From JBCDCE01 sp039182515 (GTDB taxonomy: Bacteria > Pseudomonadota > Alphaproteobacteria > Rhodobacterales > Rhodobacteraceae), in NCBI GenBank assembly GCA_039182515.1, contig JBCDCE010000078.1:1-14021 (forward strand): a stretch of 14,021 bases of DNA, given 5' to 3'. The notes beneath the pieces were generated by a model that searched no databases, was not told the origin of the DNA, and worked only from the letters and a program-made list of their open reading frames with translations. The number at the start of each line of letters is the position of its first letter. Position 1 is the stretch's first letter. The translations under genes were made by a program, and so were the position numbers. Shown in pieces: positions 1 through 6,776 of the stretch.

Positions 1-89
1 ATTGTCAGATTGGAAATCTGCACATTGCCACGCTGAACCGGCAAATGCGGCCAGATCAACGCGTACTGCTCTTCTGTTATCTCATTCAT
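1..89 (-). CDS. IS5-family transposase, N-terminal fragment (partial)
   Basis: The first 29 codons of a gene that runs off the left edge are visible. They begin at the ATG at 87-89 and translate to MNEITEEQYALIWPHLPVQR, then GNVQISNLT. The pattern 'T-E-E-Q-(W/Y)-x-L-(I/L)-x-x-x-L-P' followed by a basic or Asn-rich stretch leading into a 'NAILYV' helix is typical of the N-terminal helical domain of IS5/IS4-type DDE transposases. The catalytic residues would lie outside the window, so integrity cannot be judged. It lies downstream of moaE on the same strand, so it does not interrupt the molybdopterin genes. The gap between the element and moaE (142-301) holds a run of eight G at 208-215 inside a C/G-rich inverted repeat, and no gene. 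Confidence 0.65.
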   Translation of the reverse strand, partial: MNEITEEQYALIWPHLPVQRGNVQISNLT

Positions 90-138
90 AACAGACAGTT
101 AGCAGAAATCAGGCCAGGACAATAGTGTTAACACGCCC
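1..138 (-). mobile_element. Outer end of an IS5-type insertion sequence (cut by window edge)
   Basis: The segment holds the 5' end of a transposase gene and about 50 bases of leader. Reading on the minus strand from the outside, the element seems to begin GGGCGTGTTAACACT at about 138, directly next to CTAG-like target sequence (TAG at 139-141). A GTGTTAACAC palindrome lies within this end. IS5-family elements commonly insert at CTAG or TNA targets. The outer boundary and the terminal repeat are inferred from one end only, because the other end is outside the window. Confidence 0.6.
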
Positions 139-301
139 TAGCTTGGTTTAAGCATCTTCGATTAATCTTGAACGTATTTTCCAAAAGCGAAGACCTGTGC
201 CCGCCCAGGGGGGGGCGGCCAGGATACGATCAGCGGCTGGTCGGCTTCGCCTCCCGGAAACTATTGGTGAGCGGAGCGATTCAAGTTTTCAGGACGGCTC
301 T

Positions 302-763
302 CTAAGTCTTGGAATTTGTGGTCCAGGAGGCCAGAGCCGCCTCGTCATCCTCTTTGGAGGCCACCCATTCCGCACCGCTATGGGTTATTTCTTTTTTCCA
401 GAATGGGGCGCGGCTTTTGAGGTAGTCCATCATGAAATCGGCCGCTTCAAAGGCAGATTTTCGGTGCCGACTGGCCGTAGCAACCATCATGATGACTTCG
501 CCAGGCACCAACCGACCATAGCGGTGGATCACCAGTAGATCGTTTAAATCCCAACGTGCTTTGGCGTCTTCCGCGATTTGGGTCAAAGCGGATTCAGTCA
601 TGCCTGGGTAGTGCTCGATTTTCATGGCTTCGAGATCCCCACGGTCTGTGTCGCGTACAATACCTGTAAAGCTCACCATGGCCCCTGCCCCGTTGAGCTG
701 CGCCTGGAAGCTGCTCAATACTTCGCCTGCATCGAACGGCGCTTCCATCACCCGAATGTCCAC
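302..763 (-). CDS. moaE: Molybdopterin synthase catalytic subunit MoaE
   Basis: MoaE is the large subunit of molybdopterin synthase. In the cytoplasm, with thiocarboxylated MoaD, it inserts two sulfurs into cyclic pyranopterin monophosphate to make molybdopterin. The 153-residue product matches the usual length of about 150. Visible family motifs are FTGIVRD (32-38), EHYPGM (50-55), IHRYGRLVPGE (79-89), SRHR (98-101) and the active-site segment LKSRAPFWKKE (115-125). The last carries the lysines K116 and K123 that correspond to the catalytic lysines of the E. coli enzyme. The start is a GTG at 761-763, four bases after the moaD stop, with a GGGGG-type ribosome site inside the moaD end. This implies translational coupling. 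Nothing looks truncated. Confidence 0.96.
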   Translation of the reverse strand: MDIRVMEAPFDAGEVLSSFQAQLNGAGAMVSFTGIVRDTDRGDLEAMKIEHYPGMTESALTQIAEDAKARWDLNDLLVIHRYGRLVPGEVIMMVATASRHRKSAFEAADFMMDYLKSRAPFWKKEITHSGAEWVASKEDDEAALASWTTNSKT

Positions 764-767
764 CTGA

Positions 768-1013
768 TTAACCCCCTGTCATCGGCGGGAAGAACGCCAC
801 TTCGCGTGCGTTTTCGATGGAGGTATCAAGAGGAACCAGGGTTTGGTCGACCGCAACACGCACAGCTGTCAGATCTGCGAATGCTGAGGCATAACGCTCT
901 TCACGCGCAGAAAGCTCGTCAATCAGTTCCGAAACGGTTGTGGCAGAAGTGGTGACCTCTTCTCCAGGCACGCCAATACGCTCCCGCACCCAAGCAAAAT
1001 AGAGAACCTTCAT
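768..1013 (-). CDS. moaD: Molybdopterin synthase sulfur-carrier subunit MoaD
   Basis: MoaD is the small ubiquitin-like subunit of molybdopterin synthase. Its C-terminal Gly-Gly is adenylated and converted to a thiocarboxylate, which MoaE uses as sulfur donor. The product is 81 residues, starting MKVLYFAWVRERIG and ending FFPPMTGG with the required terminal GG. I chose the ATG at 1011-1013 over a longer upstream reading because it sits behind a clear AAGGAG site (about six bases upstream), gives the normal family length, and overlaps the pgsA stop as ATGA. Expression is therefore coupled to pgsA upstream and moaE downstream. Confidence 0.95.
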   Translation of the reverse strand: MKVLYFAWVRERIGVPGEEVTTSATTVSELIDELSAREERYASAFADLTAVRVAVDQTLVPLDTSIENAREVAFFPPMTGG

Positions 1014-1675
1014 GTTGGCTCCTTGAGATAGGGGCGGGCCTTGGCAAAATAGTCCCAGCCGGTGATCAAAGTGAGAAGCGCAGCTATCCATAGGAGCGCT
1101 TCGCCGCCTGAGCGCGTGGCATCCAAAAGCCACTCGAGGCGGTTTAATCCAAAGAGATCTGGTTCTTGGCCCAAGCGGATCGCTTCCATCAAGGCGGGGT
1201 CCATCCCAATTGAGCGTTCAATCAACGCGTGCGCCACGATCCCTTTGGCGAAAAGTACGGCAATCGCAATCATTTGCGCCGTCGTTTTCCATTTCGCAAG
1301 GAATGTGACTTTTAATGTCTTGGCGTCGTTGCCCAGAAATTCCCTCAGACCAGCCACAAAAACTTCGCGGAAAACGATAATTGTAGCAGGCAAAAGGATC
1401 TCCAAGCGCAGCCCATTGAGCGCCACAAGCGCGAAGAGAGCGATCATAACCATGGCTTTGTCGGCAATCGGGTCGAGCATGGCACCGAACCGGGAGGTTT
1501 GCTCCCAAACACGCGCCAAATAGCCGTCGGCAAAATCTGTGAGTGCGGCAAACAAAAAGAGAATGAGCGCCGCCCAATCCGCGAAAGGGCGCGGCACAAA
1601 CAAGAACACGAGCGCCACGCAGGGCGCTGCAACTAAACGAAAGAGCGTGAGCACATTGGGTAGAGTCCAAGACAT
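1010..1675 (-). CDS. pgsA: CDP-diacylglycerol--glycerol-3-phosphate 3-phosphatidyltransferase PgsA
   Basis: PgsA is an integral inner-membrane enzyme that makes phosphatidylglycerol phosphate from CDP-diacylglycerol and glycerol-3-phosphate, the committed step to phosphatidylglycerol and cardiolipin. The 221-residue product has several hydrophobic segments and the complete CDP-alcohol phosphotransferase signature. D47, D50, G51, A54 and R55 lie in DFADGYLAR, followed by G64, D68 and D72 in GAMLDPIAD. All four metal-binding Asp residues are present. The stop overlaps the moaD start (ATGA). The uvrC-pgsA neighbourhood is common in proteobacteria; here a hydrolase gene on the other strand lies between the two. 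The ATG at 1673-1675 overlaps the start codon of that divergent gene, and no good ribosome site is visible upstream. Confidence 0.93.
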   Translation of the reverse strand: MSWTLPNVLTLFRLVAAPCVALVFLFVPRPFADWAALILFLFAALTDFADGYLARVWEQTSRFGAMLDPIADKAMVMIALFALVALNGLRLEILLPATIIVFREVFVAGLREFLGNDAKTLKVTFLAKWKTTAQMIAIAVLFAKGIVAHALIERSIGMDPALMEAIRLGQEPDLFGLNRLEWLLDATRSGGEALLWIAALLTLITGWDYFAKARPYLKEPT

Positions 1676-2462
1676 GATGAGTGATGTAACGATCTCTGAC
1701 CTTGGGGGCCAGAGCGATCCGGCTGAAAGCCTACCTGAGTTGGAGCTGCTCTATCAAAACGGCCCGCTTCATATTGATTGGGTTGCAGGGCACTCCAAAC
1801 GCGTAGTGCTCAGTTTTTCAGGTACGGGCAGTCTGCCCGAAGAGCGTCCAGCGCCAGAATTTGTTCGGCTTGCCTCTCAAGGCGGGGCCAATACCGTTCT
1901 TTATATCTCGGACAAGAGCCGATCGTGGCTAAACCACCCTGGCATGGCTGAAGAGATCGCAGATGTCGCTGAAGAAGTGGCCAGCGCTATGCAAGCGGAA
2001 GAGATGATTGCACTGGGCAATTCCATGGGCGGCACAAGTGCGATGTTGATGACCGAATTCTTGGCGTTTAACGCGGTGATCGCTTTTGCGCCCCAGTTCT
2101 CAGTCGATCCCAGCGTATTGCCCTATGAGCACCGCTGGACAAAGTTTCGCCGGTATATTGAGGATTTTCGGTTTCCCCATGTCGGCAAGATGCGCGACGA
2201 CGGTCCACCCGTCTTTTTGTTTCATGGGACGCACCCGAATGAGCTGCAGCATGCCTTGCGGTTTTTACCGTCGCGCGCCATGCGTCAGTTTATTTTCCCA
2301 GGCCTTGGCCATGACCTTGCCGGGAAACTGAAGTCGCGCGGCCATTTGGAGCCGTTGATCCAGCTGGCAATGGATGCGAAGGCCTATAAGTTGCGCACAC
2401 GCATAGAGCGCCTAGGCGGGCAGCGCCTGTCGGAATTGTTGCGGGACAAAGCAGCGGTCTAG
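1674..2462 (+). CDS. Alpha/beta hydrolase of unknown substrate
   Basis: The 262-residue protein has an alpha/beta-hydrolase layout. A beta-strand VVLSFSGTG (44-52) carries an oxyanion-type turn. The nucleophile elbow GNSMGG has Ser117, and a late GLGHD holds the probable catalytic His213. The segment FLFHGTHPNEL (181-191) resembles the strand that precedes the acid residue in this fold. There is no signal peptide, so it is probably cytoplasmic. The reading frame stays open upstream to 1539, but that part is antisense to pgsA; I therefore take the ATG pair at 1674/1677 as the start. It is monocistronic and convergent with uvrC. I do not recognise the subfamily, and the substrate could be an ester, thioester or peptide. 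Confidence 0.75.
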   Translation: MMSDVTISDLGGQSDPAESLPELELLYQNGPLHIDWVAGHSKRVVLSFSGTGSLPEERPAPEFVRLASQGGANTVLYISDKSRSWLNHPGMAEEIADVAEEVASAMQAEEMIALGNSMGGTSAMLMTEFLAFNAVIAFAPQFSVDPSVLPYEHRWTKFRRYIEDFRFPHVGKMRDDGPPVFLFHGTHPNELQHALRFLPSRAMRQFIFPGLGHDLAGKLKSRGHLEPLIQLAMDAKAYKLRTRIERLGGQRLSELLRDKAAV

Positions 2463-2693
2463 CTCGCCCTAAAGGCCGTAGATCAAGAGCACTGGCGCGG
2501 GTTTCGAGTGCGTGCGGTCCTTCAAGTTTGCATTAAATTTTGCCCATTTTTTCCGTTCAAGACAGATCGTTTTCAGAGCGGTCTTCACCCCACCTTATCC
2601 GAATCGCCAAATAATAAAGGGTGGTAGGGAGAGGGCTGGCGCGGCTGGTAAATCAAATATTAACGCGCGCCTGCCTGGCATTGAGCCGCCAAA
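2463..2693. other. Convergent intergenic gap, no gene seen
   Basis: This gap separates the ends of the plus-strand hydrolase and minus-strand uvrC. It holds T-rich and purine-rich patches but no strong GC hairpin followed by a T run on either strand. A 65-codon open frame at 2512-2709 has no ribosome site and runs into uvrC, so I do not accept it as a gene. Confidence 0.5.
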
Positions 2694-4571
2694 TTACCCG
2701 CGCTCATGAAAGAAATTATAGATCGTTTCCGCCATTGCCTCAGAAATTCCATCCACAGCTTTCAGATCCGCCAAATTCGCCCGTGAAACCGCTTTTGCGG
2801 AGCCAAAATGCGCCAAAAGGGCTCGTTTGCGCCCGGCTCCAACGCCAGGGACATCGTCGAGCGGGGTGGCGCCAATCGTCTTCGCGCGCTTGGCCCGGTG
2901 GGTGCCAATAGCAAACCGGTGTGCCTCGTCTCGCAGGCGCTGCACAAAATACAATACAGGATCATTGTGCCGGAGCGCCATCGGTCGCTGACCCGTGCGG
3001 TGAAACTCTTCTTTTCCCGCGTCTCGATCCACGCCCTTGGCAACACCAACCATGGGGATGTCAGACACGCCATGATCTTCCATAATCTCGCGAACCGCAC
3101 TCACTTGACCTGCGCCACCATCGATCAACAACAGATCAGGCCACAGCCCTAAGGTCCTGTCGGGATCATCTTTGAGCAAGCGCTTGAACCGACGGGTTAG
3201 CACTTCTTTCATCATGCCAAAATCGTCGCCGGGCGTCAGTTCGTCGCCGCGAATGTTAAATTTGCGATAGCTGTTTTTCATAAACCCATCTGGGCCCGCG
3301 ACGATCATCGCTCCCACCGCATGCGCCCCTTGAATATGCGAGTTGTCATAGACTTCGATGCGCTGCGGCGGGGCATCAAGATCGAAGGCTTCCGCGAGCC
3401 CTTTGAGCAATTTGCCTTGCGTTGCCGTCTCTGACATTTTCCTGCCGAGGCTTTCGCGCGCATTGCGCGCCGCTCCCGCCACGAGTTCCGCCTTTTCACC
3501 GCGCAGCGGCACCGCCAACTCGACACGCTTACCGAGCTTTTGGCTGAGCGCTTCGGAGACCAAATCCTCGTTCTCTACAGGGTGGCTCAACAACAAAAGC
3601 CGCGGCGGCTCTTTTTCAGTGTAAAACTGGCCCACAAAGGCTTCCATGATCTCCGCTTCGGAGACTTCATTGCCAACCCGCGGGTAGTAATCCTTATTGC
3701 CCCAATTCTGATTGGCCCGGATAAAAAAGACCTGCACGCAGGCCTGACCATTCTCAAGATGCAGCGCAATGACATCTGCTTCAGAGACGCCACGCGGGTT
3801 GATGCCTTGAGCCGTTTGCACTTGGGTCAGCGCTCGGATGCGGTCACGCAGCGCTGCCGCCCGTTCATATTCCATGACTTCTGCGGCCTCAGCCATTTCA
3901 TCTGCCAGTTTTTCTTGAATGTCCGTCGAGCGCCCGGAGAGAAACTTCTCTGCGTCACGCACCGAATTGGCATAATCTGTATCGCTAATTTTGCCCACAC
4001 AAGGCCCGGAACACCGCTTGATTTGATAGAGCAAACAGGGCCGCGTGCGTCCTTCAAACATGGCATCCGAGCAGTTGCGCAGCAAAAACACTTTCTGCAA
4101 TTGATTGAGCGTGCGGTTCACAGCACCAGCAGAGGCAAAGGGGCCAAAAAAGCTGCCCTTTTGAGATTTCTTACCCCGATGCTTTCTGATCATCGGAAAG
4201 GCATGATCTTTGGTGACAAGAATATTTGGAAAGCTTTTGTCGTCACGCAAAAGCACGTTGTATTTGGGCTTGAGCTGCTTGATGAGGTTCTGCTCGAGCA
4301 AGAGCGCTTCGGTTTCCGTCGCCGTGGTCAGAAACATCATCGACGCCGTCTCGGAAATCATGCGCGCAATGCGCCCCGAATGCCCGGAGGGCCGCGCATA
4401 GTTTGACACCCGCGCGCGCAGATTGCGCGCCTTGCCAACATAAAGCACGCGCGCCTGTGCATCGAGCATACGGTAGACACCCGGTGAGGCATCAAGCGTT
4501 TTCAAGTAGCCTTGAATAACACCATGGCCGGTCTCTGCGGGAGCTGTATCTGTTTGGGCTGCGTCGGTCAT
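2694..4571 (-). CDS. uvrC: UvrABC excinuclease subunit C (UvrC)
   Basis: UvrC makes both incisions around bulky DNA lesions after UvrA/UvrB recognition (nucleotide excision repair, cytoplasm). The 625 residues compare with about 610 in E. coli. Domains in order: a GIY-YIG nuclease (PGVYRM at 30-35, LYVGKARNLRARV at 43-55) for the 3' cut; a Cys cluster in CLLYQIKRCSGPC (179-191); a UVR domain (about 218-248) that binds UvrB; and an RNase H-like nuclease for the 5' cut, with D409 in YDNSHIQG, the GDDFGMM region (448-454), D484 in IDGG and H551 in DEAHRFA. Two helix-hairpin-helix motifs (about 572-622) close the protein. All expected catalytic residues are present. It starts at ATG 4569-4571 with a weak ribosome site. 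No GTTC-N7-GTTC LexA box was seen upstream. Confidence 0.97.
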   Translation of the reverse strand: MTDAAQTDTAPAETGHGVIQGYLKTLDASPGVYRMLDAQARVLYVGKARNLRARVSNYARPSGHSGRIARMISETASMMFLTTATETEALLLEQNLIKQLKPKYNVLLRDDKSFPNILVTKDHAFPMIRKHRGKKSQKGSFFGPFASAGAVNRTLNQLQKVFLLRNCSDAMFEGRTRPCLLYQIKRCSGPCVGKISDTDYANSVRDAEKFLSGRSTDIQEKLADEMAEAAEVMEYERAAALRDRIRALTQVQTAQGINPRGVSEADVIALHLENGQACVQVFFIRANQNWGNKDYYPRVGNEVSEAEIMEAFVGQFYTEKEPPRLLLLSHPVENEDLVSEALSQKLGKRVELAVPLRGEKAELVAGAARNARESLGRKMSETATQGKLLKGLAEAFDLDAPPQRIEVYDNSHIQGAHAVGAMIVAGPDGFMKNSYRKFNIRGDELTPGDDFGMMKEVLTRRFKRLLKDDPDRTLGLWPDLLLIDGGAGQVSAVREIMEDHGVSDIPMVGVAKGVDRDAGKEEFHRTGQRPMALRHNDPVLYFVQRLRDEAHRFAIGTHRAKRAKTIGATPLDDVPGVGAGRKRALLAHFGSAKAVSRANLADLKAVDGISEAMAETIYNFFHERG

Positions 4572-4862
4572 GATCCATACTTTATGATTCCATGCGCCTG
4601 CTGCAATCTTTGCTTGGCCGAGACAAGCGCAATAACATCCCCGATTCCTGTGGATAACTCCGTGGATTGCTTTGTGAGAGCCCGAATTTTCACAGTAATT
4701 TGAGAGGTTTCGTTACTTTGCTTAATAATTAGTCAATTTTATAACCCTTTGAAAAAACGCCATAAAATAAATTGGACCAGTCAACCAATTGAAAACCTTA
4801 AAGTTTTTATAACTCTTTTGTAACAGTGGCTTGCCCCGGTACAAAACTTTTCAAAAGGCCGA
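4572..4862. promoter_or_regulatory. AT-rich uvrC leader with DnaA-box match and palindrome
   Basis: These 291 bases carry no gene. GC falls to about one third near 4690-4860, well below the flanking genes, so the promoter of uvrC is probably here, although I could not settle on one -35/-10 pair. Two sites stand out. TGTGGATAA at 4649-4657 is an exact match to the DnaA-box consensus TTATCCACA. A dyad of AATTGG (4770-4775) and CCAATT (4785-4790) is separated by nine bases and looks like a repressor operator; on the minus strand a TTGACT lies within it and could be a -35 element. No strong terminator follows the SDR gene. Confidence 0.5.
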
Positions 4863-5642
4863 TCACTCAACGCCTAAAACATCCGGTGTTTGCCAGGCCA
4901 AGTGTTGTCCCCCATCGATGCATAACAGCTGGCCCGTCACGGCAGGTGCGTCGAGAAAATAGCCCAAGGCGGCTGTGATATCCTTTGGATTTGCACCGCG
5001 TTCCAAAACTGTTGCCGCCCGTTGTCGTGCGAAGTGATCTTCGCTTTGTCGGCCTCCGCGCAGGGTTGGTCCAGGGCCAATCGCATTCACGCGAATGCGA
5101 GGGGCAAGCCCTTGTGCGGCTGTTTGCGTAAAGGCCCAAAGCCCCATCTTGGCAATTGTGTAAGTCATGAACTCAGGCGTCAGTTTACGCACGCGCTGAT
5201 CAATCATATTAACCACAAGCCCGGTGGCCACCGGCTCGCCATTGGCATCTTGGCCCGCAGAAAATTCCTGACCCGCCATGGCTTGGGTCAGCACAAAAGG
5301 CGCGCGCAGGTTGCTGGCGATGTGCCTGTCCCAAGAGGTGCGTGTCGCGCTCTCGAGTGTGTCGTATTCAAAGATGGAGGCATTGTTCACAAGGCAGGTC
5401 AGAGGCCCATCCACACTCTCAAGCACCTCAGGCACCAACGCCTGTGTGGCGTCCTCATCTAAGAGGTCTGCTTCAAACGTCTGAGCAGAACGGCCCATGG
5501 CACGGATCTCGCCCGCGACCTCTTCAGCGGCTTCGCCTGAGCTTGCATAGTGCACGGCCACATCAAAACCGCGACCGCCCAGATAAAGCGCCATCGCGCG
5601 GCCCAAGCGTTTGCCGCCTCCTGTCACCAGTGCCACTGCCAT
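4863..5642 (-). CDS. Short-chain dehydrogenase, pteridine-reductase-like (FolM/PTR1 type)
   Basis: This is a 259-residue Rossmann-fold NAD(P)H oxidoreductase. TGGGKRLG (7-14) binds the cofactor, and the 'RLG' version with Arg is typical of pteridine reductases and NADPH use. NNAS (86-89), N111, Y161 and K165 in YTIAK complete the SDR core. In the place where most SDRs have a catalytic Ser there is Asp148, in VVNMIDQ. This matches the Asp found in trypanosomatid PTR1 and bacterial FolM-type dihydromonapterin/dihydrofolate reductases. A role in reduced pterin or folate metabolism is therefore inferred, not proven. It starts behind a strong AAGGAGG site and follows the antiporter gene by 12 bases, so it is the last gene of a four-gene operon. 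Confidence 0.85.
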   Translation of the reverse strand: MAVALVTGGGKRLGRAMALYLGGRGFDVAVHYASSGEAAEEVAGEIRAMGRSAQTFEADLLDEDATQALVPEVLESVDGPLTCLVNNASIFEYDTLESATRTSWDRHIASNLRAPFVLTQAMAGQEFSAGQDANGEPVATGLVVNMIDQRVRKLTPEFMTYTIAKMGLWAFTQTAAQGLAPRIRVNAIGPGPTLRGGRQSEDHFARQRAATVLERGANPKDITAALGYFLDAPAVTGQLLCIDGGQHLAWQTPDVLGVE

Positions 5643-5654
5643 GCGCTGCCCTCC

Positions 5655-6611
5655 TTAGGCCAAAAGCACAAAGAGATAGAGCCCATAGAGCCCCGCCAAA
5701 ATGATCCCGTAGATGCGCCCGAGATTGATCCATTTGTAGACCAGTGGCACCAACAACAAGCTCGCACCCGCCATGACCCAAAGGTCAAAGTGCAAAAACG
5801 CCCGCTCCACCTCAATAGGCCCAACAAAGCTGGCCAGGCCAATGATGGCCAAGAGGTTAAAGAGGTTCGAGCCGATGACATTGCCAATGGCCACATCCGC
5901 TTGCCGACGCAGTGCAGCGCTCACGGTGGTCGCCAGTTCGGGCAGCGAGGTGCCAATGGCGATCAATGTGAGTCCAATCACCGTTTCCGAGACCCCAAAA
6001 GAGCGCGCGATAATAACCGAGTTTTCAACGAGCAAATTGGCGCCAAGCGGCAGGCCCACCAGGCCTAAGAGCAAGTATCCGATGATCTGCCACCAGGGCA
6101 GGTCAGGATCTGCGCCCTCCACTTCTTCTTCGTCGTCTTCCTCTGCGCTGCCAGCATCCCTGTGGCGGCGCGCTTCAAAGAATTGGTCGAGCAGAATGGC
6201 CGTAAGCGCTGCCAGAAAGACAATTCCATGCACCCAAGTGATGGGCCCCACAAAACACCCGGCAATGAAAAGCGCTGTCGCCAGCATCATATAGAGGTAG
6301 CTTTTGCGGGTCTCGACGCCCTTGGTGTGCATGCCTGCCAAAAGCGCAGGGATGCCCAACACGAGGAGCACATTGGCCGTGTTTGAGCCCACCACATTGC
6401 CCAGCGCGATGCCCGAAGCTCCTTCGCCCACGGCCTTAACCGCGATCAGCAATTCAGGCGCAGAGGTGCCGAACGCCACGATTGTGAGGCTGACGATCAA
6501 AGCTGGAATGCCCAAGCGCAGTGCGAAGTTAACAGCGCCTTTGACCAAGGCGTCCCCCGCCAGGAGCAAAATCACGAGGCCCAGGGCCGTCAAAGCAAAA
6601 GGCCAAATCAT
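5655..6611 (-). CDS. Calcium/sodium antiporter (CaCA family, YrbG-like)
   Basis: This inner-membrane cation exchanger of 318 residues is made of two homologous halves of about five hydrophobic segments each. Each half carries an alpha repeat: GTSAPELLIAV followed by GIALGNVVGSN, and GTSLPELATTV followed by VAIGNVIGSN. The acidic residue in each (G-T-S-x-P-E) lines the ion site in this family. The halves are joined by an acidic cytoplasmic loop with EEDDEEEVE, which may bind cations. Family members exchange Ca2+ or other cations for Na+, H+ or K+. I prefer the ATG at 6609-6611, which overlaps the stop of the upstream 54-residue gene as ATGA. An alternative ATG five codons earlier (6624-6626) would lie inside that gene. 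The SDR gene follows after 12 bases. Confidence 0.9.
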   Translation of the reverse strand: MIWPFALTALGLVILLLAGDALVKGAVNFALRLGIPALIVSLTIVAFGTSAPELLIAVKAVGEGASGIALGNVVGSNTANVLLVLGIPALLAGMHTKGVETRKSYLYMMLATALFIAGCFVGPITWVHGIVFLAALTAILLDQFFEARRHRDAGSAEEDDEEEVEGADPDLPWWQIIGYLLLGLVGLPLGANLLVENSVIIARSFGVSETVIGLTLIAIGTSLPELATTVSAALRRQADVAIGNVIGSNLFNLLAIIGLASFVGPIEVERAFLHFDLWVMAGASLLLVPLVYKWINLGRIYGIILAGLYGLYLFVLLA

Positions 6612-6772
6612 GCGTTGCCCCCACATTGGCAGGGACCGCGCCCGATCTTATAGCGTCCACAGCGTTTGCATTTGCGATTTGCGAGTTTGGCGGCACCTGG
6701 CACGCGCAATTTCCCAAACATGCCCAAGATGACCATGCCGATCAGGAAAAACGTGACAATCTTCACCACCAT
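6608..6772 (-). CDS. Small membrane-anchored zinc-ribbon protein (54 residues)
   Basis: This short gene, read by hand, sits exactly between the peptidase and antiporter genes. It starts at ATG 6770-6772, four bases after the sppA-like stop, and its TGA overlaps the antiporter ATG. The product opens with a hydrophobic stretch (about residues 4-20, IVTFFLIGMVILGMFG) that would form one membrane helix. A basic linker follows, then a Cys cluster: CKRC (35-38) and CQC (48-50), with Gly, Arg and Lys around them, as in a tiny zinc ribbon. The tight coupling on both sides argues that it is translated. I do not recognise a named family. An anchor or adaptor for the peptidase or the antiporter is possible but is only inference. 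Confidence 0.75.
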   Translation of the reverse strand: MVVKIVTFFLIGMVILGMFGKLRVPGAAKLANRKCKRCGRYKIGRGPCQCGGNA

Positions 6773-6776
6773 GAGG

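Noticed and set aside
2512..2911. Plus-strand short frames between the hydrolase and uvrC
   Set aside because: No ribosome site, they run into uvrC on the opposite strand, and the translations look random.
3540..4406. Long plus-strand open frame (288 codons) antisense to uvrC
   Set aside because: uvrC on the other strand has all catalytic motifs over the same bases. The antisense translation shows no domain and has no ribosome site.
4649..4657. DnaA box as sign of a replication origin
   Set aside because: Only one exact box was found, with no dnaA, parAB or other origin-linked genes nearby.
5550..6294. Plus-strand frames opposite the SDR and antiporter genes
   Set aside because: They are shadows of well-recognised minus-strand genes, with Arg/His/Gln-rich antisense composition.
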